From Clostridia bacterium (lineage in GTDB: Bacteria; Bacillota; Clostridia; TANB77; CAG-465), in assembly GCA_017536445.1 (NCBI GenBank), contig JAFXHJ010000021.1, positions 1-64,000 on the forward strand: a stretch of DNA of 64,000 bases, given 5' to 3'. A program made the position numbers and the translations under genes. Every line of letters begins with the position of its first letter. Position 1 is the stretch's first letter. The notes under the pieces were generated by a model. The model saw nothing but the letters and a program-made list of their open reading frames with translations. It was not told the DNA's origin and did not search any database. Positions 51,747-61,388 of the stretch are shown one piece after another.

Positions 51747-54172
51747 TATATACTCTCCTCATTAGTTGGAAGGATTGGTGTCATTTTTAATTCTTCCCAT
51801 TCTTCCTTAGATATTAATACTTGACGAGGTTTAGAACCTTCGTATCCAGAAACAATCCCTCTTGCTTCCATTTGGTCTATTATTCTTCCTGCTCTTGAAT
51901 ATCCTATTCTAAATCTTCTTTGTAGCATTGACGCTGATGCTTGCCCCATATCTACAACAAGATCTATAGCTTGATCTAAAAGCGCATCTGCATCATCTTC
52001 ATCTTCACCTTCAGGATCATCCATTCCTTTATTTACTTTACCTTGTTTTTCTATATGTTCTATTATATCTTCATTGTATCTAACTTCCGAATTACCTTTA
52101 ATAAATGTTACTATGTTTTCTACTTCTGCATCTGAAACAAATGCACCTTGCATTCTTTGTGGTTTCATCTCTCCTGTTGGGAAGTATAACATATCTCCTT
52201 TTCCAAGAAGTGTTTCTGCACCAACTTGGTCAAGTATTGTTCTTGAGTCTACTTGTGAAGATACTGTAAACGCTATTCTTGAAGGTATATTTGCTTTAAT
52301 TACACCTGTGATAATATCTACAGATGGTCTTTGTGTAGCAACTACAAGGTGCATACCAGCAGCTCTTGCTTTTTGTGCTATTCTACAAATGCTTGCTTCA
52401 ACATCGTTTGCTGCTACCATCATAAGGTCAGCCAACTCATCTATTATTATTACTATTTGTGGTAATTTCTTACCGTTTTCTTCTCTTTCAATTACTTTAT
52501 TGTATCCCTTAATATCTCTTACTCCGTATTCTGCAAACTTAGCATATCTTGCTTCCATTTCAGATACTGCCCAGTCTAAAGCACCTGCTGCTTTTTTAGG
52601 GTCTGTTACAACTGGAATTAATAAATGTGGGATTCCGTTATATACAGAAAGTTCAACTACTTTAGGGTCAACTAATATTAATTTTACATCGCTTGGTTTA
52701 GCTTTATATAATATTGATGTTAAAAGTGCATTTATACATACGCTCTTACCAGAACCCGTTGCACCAGCAATAAGTACGTGAGGCATTTTAGCAATATCTC
52801 CAATTGCTACATCTCCTGCTGTATCTTTACCAAGGGCAAATGTTAATTTAGATTCTGCATTATTAAATTTATCTGATGCTATTACATCTTTAATATATAC
52901 AGCTTCTTTAACCTCATTTGGTATTTCTATACCAACTGTACCTTTACCAGGTATTGGAGCTTCAATACGTATTGCTTTAGCTGCAAGATTAAGTGCAATA
53001 TCATCTGCTAGGTTAACTATTTTGCTAACCTTAACACCTGGAGCTGGTAGTAGTTCATAACGTACTACTGTTGGTCCACGAGTTATATTTTTAACTTTAG
53101 CTTCAACACCAAAGCTTAATAATGTCTTCTCTAATTTGTCTGCTATCATATCTAGTTGTTTCTTAGTAACAACTTTAAGTGATGGTGCTGGATCTCCAAG
53201 TAAAGATAATGGTGGGAAGTTGTAATCTTCCAAATCATCTTCATGCATTGAGTGATCAAGTTGAAGAACTTCTTTAACATTCTTTTCTTCACTCTCTTCT
53301 TTTTGTTTTTTGAAGAATTCATCTTGAAGCCCTTTTAATTTTTCTTGCTTTTGTTTAGCTTCAGATTCACTAGATAAATCTAATTTAATTTGTCCATTTT
53401 CTTCCTCTTGTACATTAGCATAATTTCTAACTACATTTTCTGCACGTTTCAAATCTTCTTTGTGTATTTTTTCTATTTCTTTTTCTCTTTTTATTTTTTC
53501 ACGTTCTTTTAATTTTAATTCTTTTCTTTGTATCGCTTCTTCATCTGTAGTAAATACTGTGATAAACATATTAGCTATAAATTCTACTATTGTTATTACT
53601 ATGTTATATACAATTGCAAAGAAATCTCTTAAACTTAAGTTTATAAAGAACAATATAAAGAAAAATGTGAATGTTACAAGTATTATTTTAGATATTATAA
53701 CACCACCACATAAATTAGTAAGCGATGCAACTATACCACCTAAAAGACCAGCATAGTTATTTCCTGTTATTGCACCTTTATATGCAAAGTTTACAAATGC
53801 TCCTGGATTAGACCAGAAATCATATCTATCTACTGTAAATGCATAAACCGTTGCAGATGCAAGTGCTGTTATTAATACACCTTTTAGAAGTTCTGCTCCT
53901 ACTTTTTTCTTTTTACTAGATATTATCGATGCTATTCCAACATACATGCAAGATATCGGTAATAGTATTCTTGCTTCACCAAATAGCCCTGTAAAGAACA
54001 TATTTATATTATCTGCCATATAGCCTATATTATCAAACTTAAATAAAACTATTAATGCTAAACCTAATACAAAGACAAATCCACCCATAAATTCAGATAA
54101 AAATGTCTTTTGTGTTTCTTTGGCTGCAGTAGTTTTTTTCTTCTTATTTTTGCTTCCTTTTCTTCTACCCAT
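51746..54172 (-). CDS. ftsK: DNA translocase FtsK/SpoIIIE
   Basis: 808 aa. A Lys-rich start and four membrane helices (~25-170) are followed by a charged linker and the RecA-like motor with Walker [15 protein letters not shown] near residue 470 and DELADLM. A winged-helix gamma domain (~740-800, [19 protein letters not shown]) reads KOPS/SRS-type signals. It pumps the chromosome at the division or sporulation septum. In spore formers this gene type serves as spoIIIE. Confidence 0.94.
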   Translation of the reverse strand: MGRRKGSKNKKKKTTAAKETQKTFLSEFMGGFVFVLGLALIVLFKFDNIGYMADNINMFFTGLFGEARILLPISCMYVGIASIISSKKKKVGAELLKGVLITALASATVYAFTVDRYDFWSNPGAFVNFAYKGAITGNNYAGLLGGIVASLTNLCGGVIISKIILVTFTFFFILFFINLSLRDFFAIVYNIVITIVEFIANMFITVFTTDEEAIQRKELKLKEREKIKREKEIEKIHKEDLKRAENVVRNYANVQEEENGQIKLDLSSESEAKQKQEKLKGLQDEFFKKQKEESEEKNVKEVLQLDHSMHEDDLEDYNFPPLSLLGDPAPSLKVVTKKQLDMIADKLEKTLLSFGVEAKVKNITRGPTVVRYELLPAPGVKVSKIVNLADDIALNLAAKAIRIEAPIPGKGTVGIEIPNEVKEAVYIKDVIASDKFNNAESKLTFALGKDTAGDVAIGDIAKMPHVLIAGATGSGKSVCINALLTSILYKAKPSDVKLILVDPKVVELSVYNGIPHLLIPVVTDPKKAAGALDWAVSEMEARYAKFAEYGVRDIKGYNKVIEREENGKKLPQIVIIIDELADLMMVAANDVEASICRIAQKARAAGMHLVVATQRPSVDIITGVIKANIPSRIAFTVSSQVDSRTILDQVGAETLLGKGDMLYFPTGEMKPQRMQGAFVSDAEVENIVTFIKGNSEVRYNEDIIEHIEKQGKVNKGMDDPEGEDEDDADALLDQAIDLVVDMGQASASMLQRRFRIGYSRAGRIIDQMEARGIVSGYEGSKPRQVLISKEEWEELKMTPILPTNEESI

Positions 54173-54295
54173 AGTAATCCCCTTTTACACTAATATAATT
54201 CTATATTATATTAAAAAAAAAAGCAACAAAAGTATTTAGTATTTAAGCATTTTTTACTAATTTACTTTTGCCACTTTTATATTCAAATTTATATA

Positions 54296-54733
54296 TTATT
54301 TTAATTCTTTTCTGTTATCATGAATAACGTTTAATGTTTCTTTTAATATTTCTTCTAATCTTCCAAGTAATGCATCAGCATATTGTCTTGTTCCTTCAGA
54401 AATTTCACGTGCTACTCTATCTGCAGATTCAATTATTTCTTCTTTTTGTGCTAGAGCTTGTCTTGTTATTTCATGATCATCTACTAAAGAAATTATCTTT
54501 GTTTCTGTTTCTTTAACTATTTGGTCTGCTTCTTTTTGAGCGTCCATTATTATTCTTTGTCTTTCTTCTTTTACCCATTTAGCTTGCTTTAATTCATCAG
54601 GTAATTTCATACGAATTTCTTCTAAAATTTCACTTAATTCGTCTTTATCTACAAGAACCTTTGATGATAAAGGAACTTTAGTACCGTTTTCAACTAACTC
54701 TTCTAAATTTTCTAATAATGTAAATATTTCCAT
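54296..54733 (-). CDS. Coiled-coil protein (DivIVA-like/ATPase-like helical protein)
   Basis: 145 aa, nearly all helical with long heptads (MDAQKEADQIVKETETKI; ADRVAREISEGTRQYADALL). No motif for catalysis. Similar proteins with names such as ATPase lie after rsmD in many Clostridia. It starts three bases after rsmD and is co-transcribed with it. Confidence 0.65.
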   Translation of the reverse strand: MEIFTLLENLEELVENGTKVPLSSKVLVDKDELSEILEEIRMKLPDELKQAKWVKEERQRIIMDAQKEADQIVKETETKIISLVDDHEITRQALAQKEEIIESADRVAREISEGTRQYADALLGRLEEILKETLNVIHDNRKELK

Positions 54734-54735
54734 GT

Positions 54736-55290
54736 TTAATCCTCCAACTCATACAACCTAATAACTACTCTTCCATATGTTCTTTTATCTTTAAGGTTTA
54801 GCCCTTGTATATTTTCTTCAACATCTTTTCTTTTGTCGCTTTCTAATACAACAATTCCATCCTCTTCAAGTATTCCATATTCCAGTATTAGTTTTAATAT
54901 TTTTTCTTCACTATCTATGCCATAAGGTGGATCTAAAAAAATAATATCAAATTTGATTCCTTCCTCATGTATTTGCTTTAAACATTTTGCATAATCTTTC
55001 CCCGTTATTTTAACACAATTTTCCGTATGTGTCAACGAAACATTACCAGAAATTAACCTTAAAGCCTTTTTATTTATATCATTCATCCAAGCAAAAGATG
55101 CACCTCTAGATAGTGCTTCTATTGCAAGATTACCTGTGCCACTAAAAAGATCTAATACTTTAGCATCTTCAAGATACGGCATAAGTATTGAAAACATAGG
55201 CTCTTTTATTCTATCTAATGTTGGTCTTGTACTATCTACATCAAATTCTAATAATTTTCTTCCTCTAAATTTTCCTGCTATTATCCTCAT
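54736..55290 (-). CDS. rsmD: 16S rRNA (guanine(966)-N2)-methyltransferase RsmD
   Basis: 184 aa SAM-dependent enzyme that methylates G966 of 16S rRNA. MRIIAGKFRGRKL at the start, RPTLDRIKEPMFSIL, the SAM loop VLDLFSGTGNLAIEALSRGA, and catalytic FLDPPYG are all seen. It leads the pair with the coiled-coil gene. Confidence 0.94.
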   Translation of the reverse strand: MRIIAGKFRGRKLLEFDVDSTRPTLDRIKEPMFSILMPYLEDAKVLDLFSGTGNLAIEALSRGASFAWMNDINKKALRLISGNVSLTHTENCVKITGKDYAKCLKQIHEEGIKFDIIFLDPPYGIDSEEKILKLILEYGILEEDGIVVLESDKRKDVEENIQGLNLKDKRTYGRVVIRLYELED

Positions 55291-55339
55291 ATATTCTCCT
55301 AAAATGTATAAGTATTATACTATAGTTTAACAAAAAAAT

Positions 55340-55368
55340 AAAGAGCAACTTATTATTAAGTGCTCTTT
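55340..55368 (-). terminator. Terminator of the SRP/ribosome operon (after rplS)
   Basis: A stem aaagagca/tgctcttt with inner ctta/taag, 20 bp after the rplS stop. Confidence 0.75.
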
Positions 55369-55388
55369 ACATATTTACTTAATTTTTA

Positions 55389-55730
55389 TTATACTCTTTC
55401 AGCAGGTTTAGCTGCTTTACCTGTTCTTTCTCTTAGGTAGTATAATTTAGCTCTTCTTACTTTAGAACTTCTTACAACTTCGATTTTATCGATGTTTTTA
55501 GAATGTACAGGGAATGTTCTTTCAACACCTACACCATAAGATATTTTTCTTACTGTGAAAGTTTCGTTAGAACCAGCATTTTGACGTTTGATAACAAATC
55601 CTTCAAATACTTGTATTCTTTCTCTGTTTCCTTCTTTTATTTTAACGTGAACTTTAACTTGATCCCCAACTTTGAAGTTAGCTACGTTTTCGTTAATTTG
55701 TTCTTGTTCTATAGCTTTGATTATATCCAT
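55389..55730 (-). CDS. rplS: 50S ribosomal protein L19
   Basis: 113 aa. It lies at the 30S-50S interface. [43 protein letters not shown] and [18 protein letters not shown] match the family. It is the last gene of the ylxM-ffh-rpsP-khpA-rimM-trmD-rplS transcript. Confidence 0.97.
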   Translation of the reverse strand: MDIIKAIEQEQINENVANFKVGDQVKVHVKIKEGNRERIQVFEGFVIKRQNAGSNETFTVRKISYGVGVERTFPVHSKNIDKIEVVRSSKVRRAKLYYLRERTGKAAKPAERV

Positions 55731-55731
55731 T

Positions 55732-56478
55732 TTAGTTTCCCTCCTTTTTGGTTATGATTTCATTTACTTTGTTTATGTCTAATTTGTTTTCATTTATGTA
55801 TCTTTTAAATAAATCTGGTCTTTTTATTAGTGTTGTATATAGTCTTTCTTCGTATCTATACTCATCTATTTTACTATGATTACCACTAAGTAATATCTCA
55901 GGAACTTTTAGTCCTTTATATTCTTCTGGTTTAGTGTATTGTGGTTCTTCAAGTAAAGAATTGCTAAAGCTTTCATTCTTACTTGAGTCTTCCTTAATTA
56001 CACCAGGTATCAAACGAGTTATTGTATCTAATAGTACAAGTGCTGGTAGTTCTCCACCAGTTAAAACATAATCTCCAATAGATATTTCTTCTATGTTATA
56101 TAGACTAAATATTCTTTCGTCTATGCCTTCATAATGTCCTGTTAAAAGAACAATGTGCTCATATTCTTTAGACATCTTTTCAGATAGCTTTTGACTTAAC
56201 ACACGACCTTTTGGACTTAAATATATAATGTGTGTATTAGCATCTTGTATATTTTCTATACTAGCTAACGCTTCATCTAATACTGGTACAGTTATTACCA
56301 TACCATCTCCACCACCATAAACAGTGTCATCTACATTTCTTCTTGCACCTTTACCAAAGTTTCTTAAATCTATTACATCAACACTTATTTTTTCTTTTGC
56401 TATTGCACGAGAAATAATACTTGTGTTTATGTATTCATTAATTACATTTGGGAAAAGCGTTAGTATTGTAAACTTCAT
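55732..56478 (-). CDS. trmD: tRNA (guanine(37)-N1)-methyltransferase TrmD
   Basis: 248 aa SPOUT-fold methyltransferase that makes m1G37 to prevent frameshifting. ILTLFPNVI at the start, GDGMVI (in [11 protein letters not shown]), the knot region [12 protein letters not shown] and [17 protein letters not shown] are present. It starts one base after rimM and is followed at once by rplS. Confidence 0.96.
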   Translation of the reverse strand: MKFTILTLFPNVINEYINTSIISRAIAKEKISVDVIDLRNFGKGARRNVDDTVYGGGDGMVITVPVLDEALASIENIQDANTHIIYLSPKGRVLSQKLSEKMSKEYEHIVLLTGHYEGIDERIFSLYNIEEISIGDYVLTGGELPALVLLDTITRLIPGVIKEDSSKNESFSNSLLEEPQYTKPEEYKGLKVPEILLSGNHSKIDEYRYEERLYTTLIKRPDLFKRYINENKLDINKVNEIITKKEGN

Positions 56479-56479
56479 A

Positions 56480-56968
56480 TTAAAGCCCCTCCATTAGTTC
56501 TACTGTCATCTTATGAGAGCTAATATCTATGCTTTTTATTACTTTCTTGATTGCAGGTAAGTAAATAGATTTATTATTTTCATCTACTACTTCATATACA
56601 TCATTTGCACCAGTTCTAAATACTTCTTTTAGTGTACCAACTTTATTGCCATCTAAATCTACAACTTCTAATCCTACTAAGTCTTTTATGAAGTATCCCT
56701 CGTCATCATTTGACTCGTTCTTTTCTACTTCTCTAAAACACATTTCGTTCATTATATTTTTAGTTTGTTCAATGTCATCTATACCTTGAAGTTTCATTAA
56801 AAACATTTGCTTTTGAAGTCTCATGCTTTCAACTTTATACTCAATGCCTCTAATATATACTTTTTTAAGCTTAAGTATTTTCTTTTCATTATCTGTATAA
56901 GAATATACTTTAACTTCACCTTTCAATCCGTGAGTATTTACGATTTTACCAAATTCAATTGTTTCCAT
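56480..56968 (-). CDS. rimM: 16S rRNA processing protein RimM
   Basis: 162 aa maturation factor for the 30S head; it binds S19. GKIVNTHGLKGEVKVYSYTD at the start and the PRC-barrel part (DLVGLEVVDLDGNKVGTLKEV, YLPAIKKVIKSID) are typical. It lies between khpA and trmD. Confidence 0.95.
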   Translation of the reverse strand: METIEFGKIVNTHGLKGEVKVYSYTDNEKKILKLKKVYIRGIEYKVESMRLQKQMFLMKLQGIDDIEQTKNIMNEMCFREVEKNESNDDEGYFIKDLVGLEVVDLDGNKVGTLKEVFRTGANDVYEVVDENNKSIYLPAIKKVIKSIDISSHKMTVELMEGL

Positions 56969-56971
56969 CTT

Positions 56972-57205
56972 TTACTCTTCTATATTAACAACTACTTTAT
57001 CGTTGTTTTTTGCACTATATGCGCGAACTATTTCTCTGATAGATTTTATAATTCTTCCATCTTTACCAATAACTCTGCCCATATCTTTAGAATCTACTTT
57101 AACTGTTATAACAGTTTTAGTGTCTTCTTTAGCTTTTGTTAAAACTACAGCGTCTTTGTTATCTACTAATGATTTTACAAGATACTCTATTAATTCTTTA
57201 TACAC
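56972..57205 (-). CDS. khpA: KH-domain RNA-binding protein KhpA
   Basis: 77 aa with a GTG start behind AAGGAGG. A single KH domain with the loop GRVIGKDGRIIKSIR. In Gram-positives it pairs with KhpB (Jag/EloR) and affects cell length and RNA. This location between rpsP and rimM is conserved. Confidence 0.93.
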   Translation of the reverse strand: MYKELIEYLVKSLVDNKDAVVLTKAKEDTKTVITVKVDSKDMGRVIGKDGRIIKSIREIVRAYSAKNNDKVVVNIEE

Positions 57206-57208
57206 CCT

Positions 57209-57460
57209 CTAGACCTCCTTAAGATCGATTCCTGCTTTTTCTATTAAAGCTTTTGCAGTATCTGTAGGTTTTGCACCTTTCTTAACCCATTCTTTTATTT
57301 TATCAGCATCTAGGTTTAATGCTTTAGGTTCAGTCATTGGATTGTATGTTCCAACTTTTTCGATGAATCTACCATCCATTGGATATCTAGAATCTGCAAC
57401 TACCATAGTATAGTATGGAGCTTTTTTAGAACCATCTCTTCTTAATCTGATTTTTACCAT
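57209..57460 (-). CDS. rpsP: 30S ribosomal protein S16
   Basis: 83 aa. [20 protein letters not shown] and [12 protein letters not shown] are the family's signature. It starts 50 bp after ffh with a GGAGGTG RBS. Part of the ylxM-ffh operon. Confidence 0.97.
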   Translation of the reverse strand: MVKIRLRRDGSKKAPYYTMVVADSRYPMDGRFIEKVGTYNPMTEPKALNLDADKIKEWVKKGAKPTDTAKALIEKAGIDLKEV

Positions 57461-57510
57461 CTTTTATTTCACCTCCCTGAAATTTATATTAATCTATTTT
57501 TTACTATATT

Positions 57511-58842
57511 TTATCTAAACCCTTTGCGTTTACCCATAAGGTTCGCTAGTGGGTTTTTACCATTAGATAAGTCTTTCATCATTTTTCTCATTTGTTCATA
57601 TTGACCAACTAGTTGGTTAACATCTGATACCTGAGTACCACTACCTGCTGCAATTCTTTTTCTTCTTGAAGCGTTAAGTATACTTGTATCTCTTTTTTCT
57701 TTGTTTGTCATAGATGAAATAATAGCTTCTATTTTATCTATTTGTTTTTCATCTATTTCAGCATTTCTAAGTTCGCTTGGGATACCTGGTAGCATAGACA
57801 TTAATTTGTTCATTCCCATTTTGCGGATCTTTTTAATTTGCTTTCTGAAGTCTTCTAATGTAAATTCATTTTGTCTAATTTTTCTTTCTAAATCTTCAGC
57901 TTCTTCTTCAGCATAAAGTTCTTCAGCTTGTTCTATTACAGTAAGCACATCGCCCATACCAAGTATTCTTGATGCAACTCTTTCTGGATGGAACATCTCA
58001 AGATCATTCATTTTTTCACCAACAGATGCAAACTTTATTGGTTTACCTGTTATGTGTTTTACTGAAAGTGCAGCACCACCACGTGTGTCTGAATCTAATT
58101 TTGTTAAAGATATACTATCTATACCTATCTTTTCATTAAACGCGCTTGCTACATTTACAGCTTCTTGACCAACCATACCGTCAACTACAAGCATTACTTC
58201 GTGCGGTTTTGCGAATGATTTTAGTCTTACCAACTCATCCATAAGCACTTCATCTACTTGAAGACGTCCAGCTGTATCTATTAATATTACATCACACATT
58301 TTAGAATTAGCTTCCTTAAAAGCATTCTTTGTGATGGATATTACATCTTTGTTATCCTCCTCGCTATACACAGGTATATCTAAAGCTTTACCTAATGTTT
58401 TAAGTTGTGTTATAGCAGCTGGTCTATACACGTCACATGCAACCATAAGTGGTTTCTTGCCTTGTTTTCTTAAGTAGTTTGCAAGTTTTCCAGCAAGTGT
58501 TGTTTTACCACTACCTTGAAGACCTATTAGCATTATTACCGTTGGTCCATGCATCGCCATATTTAATTTAGAATCCGTTCCACCAAGCATTGTTGTTAAT
58601 TCATCTTTAACTATTTTAACAACTTGTTGTCCTGGTGTAAGAGATTTCATTACTTCTTCGCCTAAAGCTTTTTCTTCTACAGATTTAATAAAAGCTTTAA
58701 CTACCATGTAGTTAACATCTGCTTCAAGAAGTGCTAGTTTTACTTCTCTTAACATTTCTTTTAAGTCTTTCTCTGTTATTCTAGCTTGGCCCCTTAGTTT
58801 TCGTGTTATATTTTGAAGTTTATCTGATAGACTTTCAAACAT
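57511..58842 (-). CDS. ffh: Signal recognition particle protein Ffh
   Basis: 443 aa. N domain, G domain (GLQGSGKTTLAGKLA, DVYRPAAITQL, DTAGRL, TKLDSDTRGGAAL) and Met-rich M domain (MGMNKLMSMLPG; RRKRIAAGSGT) that binds SRP RNA and signal peptides. It partners FtsY at 4517-5392. It lies directly behind ylxM, three bases apart. Confidence 0.97.
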   Translation of the reverse strand: MFESLSDKLQNITRKLRGQARITEKDLKEMLREVKLALLEADVNYMVVKAFIKSVEEKALGEEVMKSLTPGQQVVKIVKDELTTMLGGTDSKLNMAMHGPTVIMLIGLQGSGKTTLAGKLANYLRKQGKKPLMVACDVYRPAAITQLKTLGKALDIPVYSEEDNKDVISITKNAFKEANSKMCDVILIDTAGRLQVDEVLMDELVRLKSFAKPHEVMLVVDGMVGQEAVNVASAFNEKIGIDSISLTKLDSDTRGGAALSVKHITGKPIKFASVGEKMNDLEMFHPERVASRILGMGDVLTVIEQAEELYAEEEAEDLERKIRQNEFTLEDFRKQIKKIRKMGMNKLMSMLPGIPSELRNAEIDEKQIDKIEAIISSMTNKEKRDTSILNASRRKRIAAGSGTQVSDVNQLVGQYEQMRKMMKDLSNGKNPLANLMGKRKGFR

Positions 58843-58844
58843 AT

Positions 58845-59159
58845 TTAATTTTCTCCTAATCCTCTTATTTTATTTTTTAATTCTTCTATATCCATATTAT
58901 CAGTCGATATATATTCTTGTAATTCTTGTATTTCATTTTTAAGTTTAACAACTTGTAATTTTTCTTCTAGCTCAGTTAACGTCTTTTCTGCCTTCTTTAG
59001 CGCATCTCTAACTGCTTGAAAAGAAATGTTGTTGTTCTCTCCAATTTCCCTTAGGGATAAATCTGAATAATAATATTGTTCAAATACATCTTGCATATTT
59101 AATGTAAGCATTTCTTTATATGTTTCATAAAGAAGTATCTTCTCTAATTTATCCTCCAT
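58845..59159 (-). CDS. ylxM: YlxM/p13-like DNA-binding protein
   Basis: 104 aa from the ATG at 59159; the RBS TTAGGAGGAAAT fixes it, and a longer in-frame start would run over the promoter. A helix-turn-helix LSLREIGENNNISFQAVRDAL follows the start MEDKLEKILLYETYKEML, then a coiled coil. Regulator-like protein linked to the SRP pathway by its position before ffh. Confidence 0.88.
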   Translation of the reverse strand: MEDKLEKILLYETYKEMLTLNMQDVFEQYYYSDLSLREIGENNNISFQAVRDALKKAEKTLTELEEKLQVVKLKNEIQELQEYISTDNMDIEELKNKIRGLGEN

Positions 59160-59175
59160 ATTTCCTCCTAAAAAG

Positions 59176-59211
59176 AATATCCAGTAAAGCAAATTTACTT
59201 TACTGGATATA
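59176..59211 (-). promoter_or_regulatory. Leader hairpin of the ylxM-ffh operon
   Basis: A perfect 13 bp stem (atatccagtaaag/ctttactggatat, loop 8) lies between the -10 box and the ylxM RBS. It is followed by TTCTTTTT on the transcript, so it could attenuate or protect the mRNA. Confidence 0.65.
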
Positions 59212-59239
59212 TTATACACGGTGAATTGAAGTTTGTCAA
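59211..59239 (-). promoter_or_regulatory. Consensus sigma-A promoter of the SRP/ribosome operon
   Basis: Minus strand: perfect TTGACA (59239-59234), 17 bp, perfect TATAAT (59216-59211). The transcript would begin at the leader hairpin. Confidence 0.8.
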
Positions 59240-59267
59240 CTAAAAAGTTAACATTTTGCTGTTTTTC

Positions 59268-59420
59268 TTAAGTTAACAAGCAAACCATAATTAAAATTAC
59301 AGCAATAGCAACAGCTGAAAATGCCATTGAAATTATAATAGCCCCTTTTTGAACCTTCTTTGATTCTTTCTCAAGCTCAGGATCAAGGCAAAGTTTTAGA
59401 TACTTATTTTTCTTTTCCAT
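59268..59420 (-). CDS. Small single-pass membrane protein
   Basis: 50 aa, below the usual ORF cut-off. Start MEKKNKYLKLCLDPELEKES, then one hydrophobic helix (GAIIISMAFSAVAIAVILIM) to the end. An RBS-like GAGGAT lies inside the end of the upstream gene, and the ATG is one base past its stop. The two genes share the less AT-biased codon style and one promoter. No clear terminator is seen after it. Confidence 0.6.
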   Translation of the reverse strand: MEKKNKYLKLCLDPELEKESKKVQKGAIIISMAFSAVAIAVILIMVCLLT

Positions 59421-59421
59421 A

Positions 59422-59775
59422 TTATTTATCCTCTTCCACATAATATGGACAAATCTTTACATTTTTAGCATTCCATCTGTTTTTTACGCCTACAACAATT
59501 CTTCCCTTACACTTAGGATTACCAGCATAGACACAGTCTGGTTCACAACAGTACTTGTATGCTTTAGCATCTTCGTGCTCCATAGCAAAGCTTACAAGCT
59601 GTTCTACTGCATCTATGAACTCATTAATAGTTACAGCGCTCATAGGTGCATGTAATTGATTCCCCGGATTAAACTGGTGATTCAACACTTCCCGAATCTT
59701 GATACAAGCTTCTTTCGTTCCTCCTTTAATACATTTTTCTTCTTTAATCAAAGATTCTAATTCATATCTTTCCAT
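59422..59775 (-). CDS. Hypothetical Cys-containing protein of foreign composition
   Basis: 117 aa from the ATG at 59775 (GGAGGA is directly before it, inside the longer reading frame). Soluble, with a helical N-half and a Cys-rich C-half: CCEPDCVYAG, CKGR and KICPYY could bind a metal. Not recognised. Codon use (CAG, GTC, CGA etc.) differs from the flanking genes. Confidence 0.6.
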   Translation of the reverse strand: MERYELESLIKEEKCIKGGTKEACIKIREVLNHQFNPGNQLHAPMSAVTINEFIDAVEQLVSFAMEHEDAKAYKYCCEPDCVYAGNPKCKGRIVVGVKNRWNAKNVKICPYYVEEDK

Positions 59776-59825
59776 ATTTTCCTCCATAATAGTTATATAG
59801 TTTTTTATTTATTTCTTGCACAGAT

Positions 59826-59853
59826 ATTATAACATATTTTACTATTTTATCAA
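59826..59853 (-). promoter_or_regulatory. Promoter of the 59.3-59.8 kb pair
   Basis: Minus strand: TTGATA (59853-59848), 16 bp, TATAAT (59831-59826). Confidence 0.6.
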
Positions 59854-59888
59854 GCAACTAACTTTTTTTACATTTTCGCACACAAAAA

Positions 59889-59918
59889 AATAAAAGCAAG
59901 TACTGACTTGCTCTTATT
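59889..59918 (-). terminator. Terminator after the gene at 59914
   Basis: A 12-13 bp stem with one mismatch (aataa-agcaagt / acttgct-ttatt) overlapping the stop. Confidence 0.75.
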
Positions 59919-60258
59919 TATCTTTTACTACTTCTCCCTTTGCGGGTTCAACTTTGATTTTACCTTCTTCTATAGTAAATTTATAACTTGATATTGTATA
60001 AAGATTAACTCCATCTTTCCTAAGTTGCTTTATAACATCTGCAACTTTAACATCTTCTCTAACTCCAGCTTTAACTTGTTCAAAATACACCGTTTTATAT
60101 GCCTGCTCTGCTTTAGCTTGCATATCTTTTAGCTCTGTTTCTGTTATTTCTGCATCGCCATACAACAAGCTTGCTAATATACACGCAAGTACTCCTAATA
60201 ATATTACTAAAAAAAGTGATCTAAATAAGCTATGCCCATTTTTTAATTTTTTCATCAT
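59914..60258 (-). CDS. Hypothetical membrane-anchored protein downstream of spoIVB
   Basis: 114 aa (or 113 from the second ATG, better spaced from GAGG). One membrane helix (~14-33, LFLVILLGVLACILASLL) is followed by a soluble helical then strand-rich part (LYTISSYKFTIEEGKIKVEP). No family recognised. It is 60 bp behind spoIVB on the same strand and ends at a terminator, so it may be co-expressed during sporulation. Confidence 0.6.
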   Translation of the reverse strand: MMKKLKNGHSLFRSLFLVILLGVLACILASLLYGDAEITETELKDMQAKAEQAYKTVYFEQVKAGVREDVKVADVIKQLRKDGVNLYTISSYKFTIEEGKIKVEPAKGEVVKDK

Positions 60259-60318
60259 ATCGCCTCACTACTAATATAGTTTATACAATATTAAAACGAA
60301 ATGCAAGCATTTTATATA

Positions 60319-61380
60319 CTATATTGTTTTCATATCTTCAATCATATTCTCTATAAACGAGCCATAACCTTTCTTTGGATTATTTAAAAACACATGCGTT
60401 ACCGCTCCTATTAATTTCCCATTTTGTACAATTGGACTTCCGCTCATTCCTTGAACGATTCCGCCAGTTTCCTTCAATAATTTTTCGTCCGTTATTTTTA
60501 TTATCATATTCTTATTTCCACTAGAATCTAAAAGCACATTTTCAATTTCCGCTTCAAATTTTTCCACTTCTTTATCTAATGTGCAATAAATATACGCTTT
60601 TCCTACTTTAATTTCATTCTTTGACGCTACTTCTATTAGTTCTTTCTTTTCTGTTAGTTTTTCTTTATTTTCCATAGTTCCATATAGTCCGTTTCCTGTA
60701 TTTTTTCTAATTTGTCCTAATACCTCTTTATATATTGTCGCTCTTAAATCTCCCGGTAATTTTGGCTTTGCTTTATTTATGCTGTTTATCTTCGCTCTTA
60801 CAATAGCACCTGTGAGCATAGGAAGTATTATATTATTTTTAGTTTCTGTTATCCCGTGCCCTAATGCAGCAAAAGAATTCGTAGTTAACTCATAAAAAGT
60901 AACCATTCCTACTCCTGCACTACTGTCTTTAACCCATAATCCTAGTTCATAGATATTGTCTACTTTATTATGCACAAGTTCTATCTCTTTAGTAATTGTA
61001 TTCTCATCTCTTTTTATAGTTAACAATACTTTCTTCTTCTTTATTATTTCATCTTTATTTACATATTCTATTATCTCTTTATTTGTATCCACAAGAGTAT
61101 CATCTACCTTTAATATGACATCTCCTATCTTGACCCCGCTTTTAATGTTATCCACTTCTACTACCAATACTCCATTTGCTAAAAGCTTTATACCACACGC
61201 TTCCCCACCTAATACAAATTCATAATTATCTGTATTTTTAGCAAATTCTATTTTACTACTTACAGTTTCTCTAACATCAAACAATTCTAATGTTACATAT
61301 GCTAGTATTAACAGAAATAATATAACTAGAAGCGATATTAACTTTTTGCTTTTATTTACTTTAATATATTCTACTCTCAC
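60319..61380 (-). CDS. spoIVB: SpoIVB peptidase
   Basis: 353 aa with a GTG start. A membrane anchor (~14-32) is followed by a PDZ domain (~55-125, GIKLLANGVLVVEV) and an S55 serine peptidase domain. FAALGHGI gives the catalytic His (175), Asp298 and GMSGSPI (Ser313) complete the triad; the Asp-Ser spacing of 15 matches B. subtilis SpoIVB. It is made in the forespore and cuts SpoIVFA to release pro-sigma-K processing. The usual neighbour spo0A is not next to it here. Confidence 0.93.
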   Translation of the reverse strand: MRVEYIKVNKSKKLISLLVILFLLILAYVTLELFDVRETVSSKIEFAKNTDNYEFVLGGEACGIKLLANGVLVVEVDNIKSGVKIGDVILKVDDTLVDTNKEIIEYVNKDEIIKKKKVLLTIKRDENTITKEIELVHNKVDNIYELGLWVKDSSAGVGMVTFYELTTNSFAALGHGITETKNNIILPMLTGAIVRAKINSINKAKPKLPGDLRATIYKEVLGQIRKNTGNGLYGTMENKEKLTEKKELIEVASKNEIKVGKAYIYCTLDKEVEKFEAEIENVLLDSSGNKNMIIKITDEKLLKETGGIVQGMSGSPIVQNGKLIGAVTHVFLNNPKKGYGSFIENMIEDMKTI

Positions 61381-61388
61381 TACTACAC

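Noticed and set aside
59160-59219. N-terminal extension of ylxM by 20 residues
   Set aside because: It would run over the leader hairpin and the -10 box; the AGGAGG before 59159 sets the real start.
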